Below are positions 17,873-25,792 of a DNA stretch of 36,134 nucleotides, in pieces; position 1 is the stretch's first letter; each line of letters opens with the position of its first letter. The DNA comes from Dysgonamonadaceae bacterium. GTDB lineage: Bacteria > Bacteroidota > Bacteroidia > Bacteroidales > Azobacteroidaceae. The position numbers were made by a program, and so were the translations under genes. The notes beneath the pieces were generated by a model that searched no databases, was not told the DNA's origin, and was given only the letters and a program-made list of their open reading frames with translations. The DNA lies in contig JAISUN010000039.1 in the NCBI GenBank assembly GCA_031272085.1, positions 1 through 36,134 of the forward strand, in the 5' to 3' direction.

Positions 17873-17923
17873 AAGGCGCAATCTTCCAAAATCAAAAAAT
17901 TATGGAACCTTGCGCCTTTTTTT
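17873..17923 (+). terminator. Intrinsic terminator after the beta-helix gene
   Basis: AAGGCGCAA (17873-17881) pairs with TTGCGCCTT (17910-17918), followed by seven T's. The loop is long (28 bases). It would reduce read-through into the GH3 gene, which begins 14 bases later with no promoter box that I can see. Confidence 0.75.
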
Positions 17924-17936
17924 AATTCTTAAAAAT

Positions 17937-20624
17937 ATGAACAAACAAATCTTCAAATATCTATTCGCCGGCGTAATCGCCATATTAGCAAGCGCGTGCA
18001 ACCGAACTCCCGATTACCGCAACCCAAAATTGCCTGTTGAGCGCCGCGTCGCCGACCTGCTTTCGCGTATGACCGACGCCGAAAAAGCCGCCCAACTCGA
18101 TATGTTGGCCGCAAATGATATTCTTGAAGATTCGGAAACTCTTTCCCCCGAACAGGTTCGCTATTTTATTGATTCAATGGATATTGGTTCGATTCACGAC
18201 CTGTATCCGGTTTCCGCTGCTCTGGCTAACGAAATTCAACGCCACGCAGTGGAAAATTCCCGCCTCGGAATACCGATTCTCTTTATCGAAGAGGCTCTGC
18301 ACGGCTATCAGGGCGCAGGCGCAACCTGCTTCCCCGTCCCGCTCGGCAACGCCTCTACCTGGGATACTACCCTCGTCCGCAGCATTGGCCGCGCCATAGC
18401 CGCCGAAGCCCGCTCGCGGGGAGTGCATTTTGTGCTTGGCCCCAACCTCGACCTTGCGCGTGAAATACGCTGGGGACGGGTGGAAGAAACATTCGGAGAA
18501 GACGTTTTCCTGACTTCCCGAATGGCCGTAAACCTGATTCGCGGACTGCAAGGAAATGCGCTTTCCGACAGCAACGCGGTAGTGGCCGAACCCAAGCATT
18601 TCGCCCTGCACGGCTCGCCAGAAAACGGCAGCAACGAAAGTCCGGTTTCCATCGGCGAACGCGAAGCCCGCTCCACTGGCCTTTATGTTTTCGAGAAAGC
18701 CGTCCGCGAAGCCGGAGCGCACGGGATTATGGCCGCCTATCACGAAATCGACGGCATTCCCAGCGTTTCGAGCCGCTGGCTGCTGACCGATATTCTGCGC
18801 AACGAATGGGGTTTCGACGGATTTACCCTGACCGACCTCGGCGCAATCAGAAAACAGATAACTACGCACAAAACCGCTTCCACAGCCGAAGAGGCCATTA
18901 TAAAAGCGCTCTCGGCAGGATTGGATATGCAGTTTTACGATTTTGACCACCGCGAATTTCAAAAAATCATTGTAGATGCCGTAAAAAGCGGCAAACTCGA
19001 ACGGAAAATCCTCGACCGCGCGGCCGGCAGCGTGCTTCGCGTGAAATTTATGCTCGGCCTCTTCGACCGCCCATATACCGATGAAACGTTGTCAGCCAAG
19101 GTTTTTCATTCGCCCGAACATCAGGCGCTTGCGCTCCGGGCAGCCCGCGAATCGCTTGTGTTGCTGAAAAACGACAACAACCTGCTGCCGCTTAAAGGCC
19201 TGAAAGACAATCCTTCATCCTTGCGGCTGACCGTTACCGGCACCCTGTCAGGCTCGACCTACACAGGCGGATATTCCCCTGCCGGAGCCGCCGCCGTTTC
19301 CATTTGTCAGGGGCTTGAATCCCGCTTTGGAAACGGGCTTGACATTACCTGCGTAAATGCCGAAGTTACCGACCGTTTCTCGGAAATTCCGGCCTCATTT
19401 TTCTCTCAACAGCCAAATTCGGGCGAAGGCAGCCTGAAAGTTGAGTTTTACAACAATTCCACGCTCGCGGGCAATCCCGTCTATACCGCTCACGACGCTA
19501 ATCTGAACGCTTACTGGCATAATTTAAGTCCGGCTCCGGGAGTGAATCCCGACGAATTTTCGGCACGCTGGTCGGGCTATTTGAGCGTTCCTTCGACGGG
19601 AAATTACGAATTGGATTTCCGCGCCCAGAATTTCGGGCAATTATATATTGATAATCAACTGATTATCGACCACTGGAACGATGAATGGAAAGACCGTGGC
19701 GAACGCCGCACCGTCCGGCTCGAAGCAGGCCGGAAAACCGCTTTCCGCATCGAGTTCGGCAAAACCGGCGAAGAAGCGGGCGTTTGGCTGAAATGGCGGC
19801 TTGCCGACGCCGAAAAATCCGGGCTTTTTGCCAAAATTACCGCAGCAGCACGGCAATCCGACGCTGTCGTGGTCGTCATCGGCGAATCAAGCGACGAAGT
19901 AGGCGAAAGCCGCGACAAGCACAATTTGCAGCCAAACCGCATGGATATGGAAATTCTGAAAGCGGCCGCCCGTTCCGGAAAACCGGTTATAACTGTGATG
20001 ATTACAGGCCGCCCGCTGATTCTTACCGAAGTTTGCGGACTCTCGTCAGCCCTCATCCAGTGCTGGTTTGCAGGCGAGGCTATGGGGCTGGCCGCAGCCG
20101 ACATTTTGTGCGGCGACTTCAACCCGCAGGGTCGCTTGCCGATAACTTTCCCGAAAGACGTCGGGCAAACGCCGATGTTCTATTCCCGAAAACCCTCTGC
20201 TCACCGGCGCTACATCGACGGTCAGGCAGAGCCTCTGTTCCCTTTCGGATTCGGACTGTCTTATTCCGAATTTGAATACAAAAACCTGAATATTTCGCCC
20301 AAAAATCCGACCGTCAGCGACGAAATCACAGTAAGCCTCGACCTCGAAAATACGAGCGCAACCGACGGCGTTGAGACGGTGCAACTCTACATAAACGACA
20401 TAGTAAGCAGCGTAGAAACCCCCGAAATTCTGCTGAAAGGATTTTCAAAAGTTTTCGTTCCCGCAGGCGAAACCCGCACGGCAACAATAAAACTCGCGCC
20501 GGAAGATTTTTCGCTTATCAACGCGCAAATGAAGCGCACAGTCGAACCGGGCGAATTTGAAATAATGCTCGGCGCCTCCTCGGCCGACATCCGACTGCGC
20601 CAAACTATCAATCTCGAAAAATAA
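17937..20624 (+). CDS. GH3 glycoside hydrolase lipoprotein with PA14 insert
   Basis: This 895-residue exo-acting beta-glycosidase (beta-glucosidase/xylosidase group) carries a lipobox ASAC (about residues 17-20). The (beta/alpha)8 domain starts VERRVADLLSRMTDAEKAAQL. The nucleophile aspartate is predicted at D300 in GFTLTDLGAI, where most relatives read SDW or SDY. KHFALHG is the usual GH3 substrate-binding motif. The alpha/beta-sandwich domain is interrupted by a PA14 module (about 497-625; SARWSGYLSVPSTGNYELDF, LYIDNQLIIDHW), a common GH3 insertion that shapes the active site. A fibronectin-III-like domain ends the protein. ATG 17937 is chosen because the earlier in-frame TTG lies in the terminator stem. 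The sugar specificity is not readable. Confidence 0.92.
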   Translation: MNKQIFKYLFAGVIAILASACNRTPDYRNPKLPVERRVADLLSRMTDAEKAAQLDMLAANDILEDSETLSPEQVRYFIDSMDIGSIHDLYPVSAALANEIQRHAVENSRLGIPILFIEEALHGYQGAGATCFPVPLGNASTWDTTLVRSIGRAIAAEARSRGVHFVLGPNLDLAREIRWGRVEETFGEDVFLTSRMAVNLIRGLQGNALSDSNAVVAEPKHFALHGSPENGSNESPVSIGEREARSTGLYVFEKAVREAGAHGIMAAYHEIDGIPSVSSRWLLTDILRNEWGFDGFTLTDLGAIRKQITTHKTASTAEEAIIKALSAGLDMQFYDFDHREFQKIIVDAVKSGKLERKILDRAAGSVLRVKFMLGLFDRPYTDETLSAKVFHSPEHQALALRAARESLVLLKNDNNLLPLKGLKDNPSSLRLTVTGTLSGSTYTGGYSPAGAAAVSICQGLESRFGNGLDITCVNAEVTDRFSEIPASFFSQQPNSGEGSLKVEFYNNSTLAGNPVYTAHDANLNAYWHNLSPAPGVNPDEFSARWSGYLSVPSTGNYELDFRAQNFGQLYIDNQLIIDHWNDEWKDRGERRTVRLEAGRKTAFRIEFGKTGEEAGVWLKWRLADAEKSGLFAKITAAARQSDAVVVVIGESSDEVGESRDKHNLQPNRMDMEILKAAARSGKPVITVMITGRPLILTEVCGLSSALIQCWFAGEAMGLAAADILCGDFNPQGRLPITFPKDVGQTPMFYSRKPSAHRRYIDGQAEPLFPFGFGLSYSEFEYKNLNISPKNPTVSDEITVSLDLENTSATDGVETVQLYINDIVSSVETPEILLKGFSKVFVPAGETRTATIKLAPEDFSLINAQMKRTVEPGEFEIMLGASSADIRLRQTINLEK

Positions 20625-20657
20625 AAATGTGTATCTATTTATAAATTAAACGTTTTA

Positions 20658-22967
20658 ATGAACATGAAAAACTCAACTTTATCACTATGGGCAATTCTGT
20701 TATTGCTCCTTGCAGGATGGCAAAATGCCAACGCTCAATTTTTGGAAAACACCGAAAAGGTGGATGTAGTGCAGATTCCGGCTTTCGACGGCGACGGCGC
20801 AAAAACGCAACGCTATCTTGCCGATGTGGGAGGAGTAATTCTTTTTGCCGTCGAGCAGAACGAAGCCTCGCAATGGTACAAAATACCGGCAGGCGGCGTG
20901 AGCAACGGCACGGAAGACGTGCAGGCATATTATTACAAAAATGTTGCAACAGGAAACTACCTGGCTATCAACGACGCTACTCTGGCTCAACTGATTACGG
21001 AACGCGAGGGCGACTGGCCGACCGAACCGGCGGCTGCATACGCTGAAAACGACAAAAGTCTTGGCTTCAAATGGTTTGAACGCCCATCGAACTGGGGATG
21101 GGGCATTTTCCTGTCAAACGCAGCAGGAATCGACCTTACCGCCCGCGAAAACAACCAGATTTTCTGTTTGACTTCGATAACTATAATGAAAAATGAGGGC
21201 GAAGAATTTTTCGGAGTTTATTTCCCCAATGCTGCTGTCGGCGGATTTGCAGGCGGCGGCGGAAACGCTTGGACGGCTGTTAAAACTCCGGTCGTCGTAT
21301 CGGCGCAAGCGGCAAATCCCGATTACAAACATTTTGACAAAAATACCCCTACGGTAAATGTCGTGCAATTCACTACATGGATGACCCCCAACAACGCTAA
21401 ACTGGGCGGTGCAAAGCCTTACGCGGCCGATAATGCAGGCGCGGTAGAATACGTTACCGATGCAACAGCGGAAAGTTCAAAATGGTATGAAATTCCCGCC
21501 GGCGAAGGCGCTTTCGAGCAGCAGGTTTATTATTATAAAAATGTTGCGACAGGCGCATATTTAGTCGGCTCGACACGTACTCCGGGCGAGGGCGGCGACT
21601 GGACTGTCAGCGCGGCGGCAACTTCTGCCGTAAACGATTACAGCAACCTATACAAATGGTCGAAAGTCGCTACTCCGAACTGGGGAGCAGGCGCCTGGCT
21701 CGTAAATGAAGAAGGAAACACCGGCCAACTGCCTTCCGGCGACAACAAAAACGCGTTTTTTGCACTTACGATGCTGACTGCTAATTCCGAATTTTTCGGC
21801 GTGGACGTTCCGAATGTGGCAATTTCCAATCCGCACGAGGGCAGCAATGCTTGGACGGCCGTTCAAATCAACACCGTAGGAACCGCAGCCAATCCCGATT
21901 ATGTCGGAACAGGCCTTGAATACAGCATAAAAGAACTGAATTTCTTCGCAACCGACGGAGGCGAAGACGCTAATGCCGCTTCCTACGACGCCGCTACCCA
22001 TACAATTACCTACAAAAACGGAGGCTGGCACCGCGCCGGCTGGAACTGGGAACCGACAGGCGGAATCGACGTTTCGGATTACAATCAGGTTTGGATTAAA
22101 TTCGACGCTTCGGCGCTTCCAAAAACAGGCGACGGCGAAGGCGGAGCAACAAAAATCCAGTTCGACGTCGTTTATATGGACGACACCAACGCCGCCGACG
22201 ACAACGGCAAAACAAACGAAATCCGCTCCAACAATACCGAATATTTCTACAACCTCGCTCCGGGCAAGAAAATCAAACGAATTACCCTGAAAAGCGAAGC
22301 GGAAGGAAATATCGTATTGACCGACGCTTATTTCTACAACAAAGCCGCCGAACCCTGCGATTTGATTATTACCGACGTCGCATGGTATCCGACATGGCCG
22401 GCAGTAGGCGAAGAAGTCTGGTTCTGCGCAACCGTCAAAAATATCAGCGAATCGCCTTCGCAAAACGTGAAACACGGAGTTACTTTCGCCATTAAAAATC
22501 AGGGTGCAGCCGGAAACGGCACGATTGTCGCTTGGAGCGATACCCATCATACCGCCCTGCAACCGGGCGAAGAAGTTACGCTTGTATCCAACGGCGGCCC
22601 CGGCAACAGCGTCGGAAGTTGGAAACCGACCACTGCCCAATCCTACACCCTCGTAGCGCAGGTTAACGACCAGAACGACGTGTCGGAAACGGACGTTACC
22701 AACAATTTCTTCTCAAAAGATTTTGCAGTTACCGTAACCGGCATTAGCGAAACAGCATCCGTGGGATACATCTACACCGCAAAAGGAAAAATCTATCCGG
22801 TAAACTTCCCCGAAAATGCCGCAATAAGCGTCTATAACCTGCAAGCGCAGAAAATAGGCGACTACAAAACAGGCGAGGTTTCAAAACAGACTTTCGCCGC
22901 CGGCATGTACATAGTAAAAATTCAGGTTGGCGCAAAATCTTCAAGCGTAAAGGTTTTGGTTAAATAA
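20658..22967 (+). CDS. Non-catalytic modular surface protein with tandem repeats, CARDB and T9SS tail
   Basis: This 769-residue protein has a signal peptide (cut after ANAQ, about residue 27). Two homologous modules of about 195 residues follow (about 35-230 and 234-425). Both carry WYxIPAG, YYYKNVATG, a WG/GAxW block, EFFGV and NAWTAV. A beta-sandwich region (about 430-565) looks like a carbohydrate-binding module. A CARDB-like adhesion domain (about 570-695; CDLIITDVAWYPTWPAVGE) and a T9SS tail (AAISVYNLQAQKIG, AAGMYIVKIQVG) complete it. No glycosidase domain is present. It probably displays binding modules on the cell surface for the PUL substrate. The tandem modules are not a family I can name; ricin-like or other trefoil folds are possible. 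Confidence 0.75.
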   Translation: MNMKNSTLSLWAILLLLLAGWQNANAQFLENTEKVDVVQIPAFDGDGAKTQRYLADVGGVILFAVEQNEASQWYKIPAGGVSNGTEDVQAYYYKNVATGNYLAINDATLAQLITEREGDWPTEPAAAYAENDKSLGFKWFERPSNWGWGIFLSNAAGIDLTARENNQIFCLTSITIMKNEGEEFFGVYFPNAAVGGFAGGGGNAWTAVKTPVVVSAQAANPDYKHFDKNTPTVNVVQFTTWMTPNNAKLGGAKPYAADNAGAVEYVTDATAESSKWYEIPAGEGAFEQQVYYYKNVATGAYLVGSTRTPGEGGDWTVSAAATSAVNDYSNLYKWSKVATPNWGAGAWLVNEEGNTGQLPSGDNKNAFFALTMLTANSEFFGVDVPNVAISNPHEGSNAWTAVQINTVGTAANPDYVGTGLEYSIKELNFFATDGGEDANAASYDAATHTITYKNGGWHRAGWNWEPTGGIDVSDYNQVWIKFDASALPKTGDGEGGATKIQFDVVYMDDTNAADDNGKTNEIRSNNTEYFYNLAPGKKIKRITLKSEAEGNIVLTDAYFYNKAAEPCDLIITDVAWYPTWPAVGEEVWFCATVKNISESPSQNVKHGVTFAIKNQGAAGNGTIVAWSDTHHTALQPGEEVTLVSNGGPGNSVGSWKPTTAQSYTLVAQVNDQNDVSETDVTNNFFSKDFAVTVTGISETASVGYIYTAKGKIYPVNFPENAAISVYNLQAQKIGDYKTGEVSKQTFAAGMYIVKIQVGAKSSSVKVLVK

Positions 22968-22973
22968 AATAAT

Positions 22974-22981
22974 TATCTTTG
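22974..22981 (+). promoter_or_regulatory. -7 promoter box upstream of the GH43 gene
   Basis: TATCTTTG is the preferred form of the -7 box, and a TTTG lies 15 bases upstream in the end of the previous gene (slightly short spacing). The predicted transcript would begin at or inside the hairpin that follows immediately. Confidence 0.5.
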
Positions 22982-22982
22982 C

Positions 22983-23030
22983 AAGTAAAAACAAACGCCT
23001 CTGAATCGGGGTGTTTGTTTTTACTTCTTT
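22983..23030 (+). terminator. Strong 19-bp hairpin before the GH43 gene
   Basis: Arms 22983-23001 and 23008-23026 pair almost perfectly around a 6-base loop, followed by CTTTT. It can end the upstream message. Because a promoter box lies directly before it, it could also be a 5' stem-loop of the GH43 message. Confidence 0.7.
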
Positions 23031-23045
23031 TAATAAAATTAAAAA

Positions 23046-24746
23046 ATGAACAAAATTTTCCTCATAGCGCTTTCGTTGCTTTCGCTTTCCGCCCTCGCGC
23101 AGAAGGCTCCAAATCCCATTATCCGCGATATTTATACCGCCGACCCTTCGGCGCACGTCTGGGCTGACGGACGGCTTTACCTCTATCCCTCGCACGACAT
23201 CGACCCGCCCGCCGGTTGCGACCGCATGGATAAATATCACGTCTATTCGACCGACGATATGATAACATGGACCGACCACGGCCAGATTTTGGAAGCCTCG
23301 CAAGTTCCCTGGGGCGTGCCGATTACAAACGCAAGCACAAATGCGACTTTTATGTGGGCGCCCGACTGCGCTTACCGGAACGGGAAATATTATTTCTATT
23401 TTCCGCACCCCTTCGGCCCGACTTGGAACGATACATGGCGCGTCGGAATTGCCGTCAGCGATAAACCGGCTTCCGATTTCGTCATCCTCGACCAGCCCTT
23501 GCAGGGTACCGAAGTTTCGTGGGAAGAAAACGGAAATACCGTTACTGCAACCGGCCTCATCGACCCCTGCATCTTTACCGACGACGACGGACAGGTGTAT
23601 TTTTATTTCGGGGGCGGAAACCGCTGTTTTGGAGGAAAATTAAAGGAAAATATGACCGAAATCGACGGCCAACTGCAAGCAATGAGCGGACTTTACGATT
23701 TTCACGAGGGAACCTGGGTGTTCAAGCGCAACGGCGTGTATTACCTCACTTATGCCGACAACAAATCGGGAGCCAACCAGTTGCGCTACGCAACGAGCGA
23801 CAACCCGCTCGGCCCATGGTCGCACAAGGGCGTTTACCTCAATTCCACAACCTGCGACACAAGCCACGGCTCCGTCGTCGAATACAAAGGCCAATGGTGG
23901 GCTTTCTACCACATTGCCGACCTTTCGGGAATGGGAAATCTGCGCTCGGTTTGCGTCGATTCCCTGTTTTTTAACGAAAACGGAACGATAAAAACCGTCG
24001 TCCAGACAAAAGACCAGGGGAAACCCTATCAGGACGTTACCCGCACCGCGCCCGGAACCATCGAAGCCGAAGATTACAACGCAGGCGGCAAAGGAATCGC
24101 TTACTGGGACAACAGCGATTTGAACACCGGCGGCTATTACCGCCTGACCGAAGGCGTGGATATAAAACGCAATTTCCGCCCGCTGTTTTACTACGTTACG
24201 GAAACCGCGCAGGGCGAATATATCAACTACACTTTCGAGGCGCTCGAAGAAGGCGATTACAATATTGATTTCGTGATTGCATCCGCCAAAGAGGGCGAAA
24301 CGGTGAAGTTTTACCTCGAATTTGATTACAAAATTACCTCAAATCCTTACCGCTACGATGCAACTTATTCTCCGGCAACCGATTTGGGCATAGTTACCGT
24401 TCCAAATATTCATCTGACAAAAGGCCGGCACACAATGACTTTCCGTCCGCAAGGAAACCTGTTTTTCGACAGTTTCACATTCAACAAGGTCAATACCGCT
24501 GTCAATCAGGCCTCGACGGATAAGAAATTCCGCGTTTATCCCAGCATTTCCGACGGTATTTTCACTGTCGAAGCCCCGCAGCCGGGACAACTTAAAGTCT
24601 GCTCCATCAGCGGAAAAACGGCATTTCAAGCCAAAAAAACGGGCTTAAAACAGGAAATCAACCTGTCCCGCCTCGATTCGGGAGTTTACATTCTTACGCT
24701 CAATACCGATAAACAAATGTATATCAGCAAGTTAATAAAAAGATAA
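23046..24746 (+). CDS. GH43 glycosidase with CBM6 and T9SS tail
   Basis: This 566-residue secreted enzyme of the arabinofuranosidase/xylosidase/galactosidase family has a signal peptide ending SALAQ (residue 19). The five-bladed propeller has its three expected acids: D33 (base, YTADPSAHVW), D173 (pKa modulator, GLIDPCIFTDDDG) and E221 (general acid, FHEGTWVFKRNG). A CBM6 domain covers about 337-482 (TIEAEDYNAGGKGIAYWD; FFDSFTF). A T9SS tail (FRVYPSISDGIF, DSGVYILTLNTDKQ) follows. It would be displayed on the surface and trim side chains before import by SusCD. It is the last PUL gene. The subfamily and sugar are not certain. Confidence 0.93.
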   Translation: MNKIFLIALSLLSLSALAQKAPNPIIRDIYTADPSAHVWADGRLYLYPSHDIDPPAGCDRMDKYHVYSTDDMITWTDHGQILEASQVPWGVPITNASTNATFMWAPDCAYRNGKYYFYFPHPFGPTWNDTWRVGIAVSDKPASDFVILDQPLQGTEVSWEENGNTVTATGLIDPCIFTDDDGQVYFYFGGGNRCFGGKLKENMTEIDGQLQAMSGLYDFHEGTWVFKRNGVYYLTYADNKSGANQLRYATSDNPLGPWSHKGVYLNSTTCDTSHGSVVEYKGQWWAFYHIADLSGMGNLRSVCVDSLFFNENGTIKTVVQTKDQGKPYQDVTRTAPGTIEAEDYNAGGKGIAYWDNSDLNTGGYYRLTEGVDIKRNFRPLFYYVTETAQGEYINYTFEALEEGDYNIDFVIASAKEGETVKFYLEFDYKITSNPYRYDATYSPATDLGIVTVPNIHLTKGRHTMTFRPQGNLFFDSFTFNKVNTAVNQASTDKKFRVYPSISDGIFTVEAPQPGQLKVCSISGKTAFQAKKTGLKQEINLSRLDSGVYILTLNTDKQMYISKLIKR

Positions 24747-24763
24747 CAAATTTGCGCATTTTC

Positions 24764-24793
24764 TTGTTTTTCCCAATAATTTGAGTAATTTTG
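24764..24793 (+). promoter_or_regulatory. Promoter of proC
   Basis: TTG (24764-24766), a 19-base spacer and TAATTTTG (24786-24793) match the -33/-7 pattern. The ATG follows 26 bases later. Confidence 0.65.
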
Positions 24794-24819
24794 CACTGAA
24801 TTTTTAATACATTAATCCG

Positions 24820-25620
24820 ATGAAAATTGCTGTTATTGGTTGCGGAAATATGGGTGGCGCCATTGTCCGTGGCTTGGTAAAAGGCAGCGTCTTTAAGGCC
24901 GAAGATATTCAGGCTCACGACGTTAACGTCGCTGTTTTAGACGCTTTGAAACAGGAAATTCCGGGAATCAGCGCCGAACTCAATTCCTTTGAAAACATTG
25001 CGCAACCCGATATTATCCTGCTTGCAGTGAAGCCCTGGTTGGTTGACGACGTCATCGACCGGATAAAGTTCAAATTAGACTACGAGCGGCAAATTTTCGT
25101 GTCCATTGCCGCCGGAATTTCGCTCGCTCAACTTTCCGGTTTTCTGCAAAAACCTGCGCAGGAGCCTTCTGTGCCGACTTTATTTAGAATCATTCCAAAT
25201 ACCGCAATCGCAATACGCAAAAGCGTGAACCTGATTGCCACCGAAAATGCGAGCGGCGAGCAAACTGCGTTGATTACGAAAATTTTCAACGAACTCGGAA
25301 CCGCCGTCCTGCTCGACGAGGACAAACTGACGGCCGGTACTGCGCTCACTTCCTGCGGAATAGCCTATCTGTTCCGCTATGTGCGGGCGGCTACGCTTGC
25401 CGGCGCAGAAATGGGATTTTATCCGAAGCAGGCGCAGGATTTGACGATAAACACAATGCTCGGAGCGGCCGAACTGCTGAAAGCCAATGGCGAAAATCCT
25501 GAAACAGAGATAGATAAAGTAACAACTCCCGGAGGCATAACCATCCGCGGGCTGAACGAACTCGAAGCAAACGGCTTTTCGGCAGCCATCGTTAAGGCTC
25601 TTAAAGCCAGCAAGTTTTAG
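24820..25620 (+). CDS. proC: Pyrroline-5-carboxylate reductase
   Basis: This 266-residue cytoplasmic enzyme reduces 1-pyrroline-5-carboxylate to proline with NAD(P)H, the last step of proline synthesis. The Rossmann motif IGCGNMGGA lies at residues 6-14. DIILLAVKPWLVDDV and FVSIAAGISLAQL match the family core, and the C-terminal signature TALTSCGIAYLFRYVRA and TPGGITIRGLNELE is complete. Length is normal. It has its own promoter and stands outside the PUL. Confidence 0.95.
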   Translation: MKIAVIGCGNMGGAIVRGLVKGSVFKAEDIQAHDVNVAVLDALKQEIPGISAELNSFENIAQPDIILLAVKPWLVDDVIDRIKFKLDYERQIFVSIAAGISLAQLSGFLQKPAQEPSVPTLFRIIPNTAIAIRKSVNLIATENASGEQTALITKIFNELGTAVLLDEDKLTAGTALTSCGIAYLFRYVRAATLAGAEMGFYPKQAQDLTINTMLGAAELLKANGENPETEIDKVTTPGGITIRGLNELEANGFSAAIVKALKASKF

Positions 25621-25756
25621 TGAGCAATAAACGCCCGCATCTCACGACGCAGGCGCTCGAAAAACAATCTTTTTGGTAATCCCTTAAAAAAAACTAATAA
25701 AACATTTATTTGTAAAAATAAATAATCGGTAAAATCCAATACACCAAACGCTCGTA

Positions 25757-25792
25757 TAACTACTAACTAATAACTATTAACTACTAACTATT
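25757..25792. repeat. Short tandem-like AT repeat (TAACTA family)
   Basis: About five imperfect TAACTAY/TAACTATT units run into the stop codon of the minus-strand gene that follows. The array may be a dispersed simple repeat. It has no spacers and is not CRISPR-like. Confidence 0.5.

Noticed and set aside
17910-17936. TTG start for GH3
   Set aside because: It lies within the terminator stem. ATG 17937 gives a normal lipoprotein signal.
21648-22640. 330-codon open frame on the minus strand
   Set aside because: It lies antisense inside the modular T9SS protein. Its translation is low-complexity, with no domain, signal or promoter. High-GC genes here give many such shadows.
25622-25658. Terminator after proC
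   Set aside because: GAGC/GCTC outer arms exist, but the inner pairing is poor and no T tract follows directly.
25757-25792. CRISPR-like array
   Set aside because: Units are 6-8 bases with no unique spacers. No cas gene is present.
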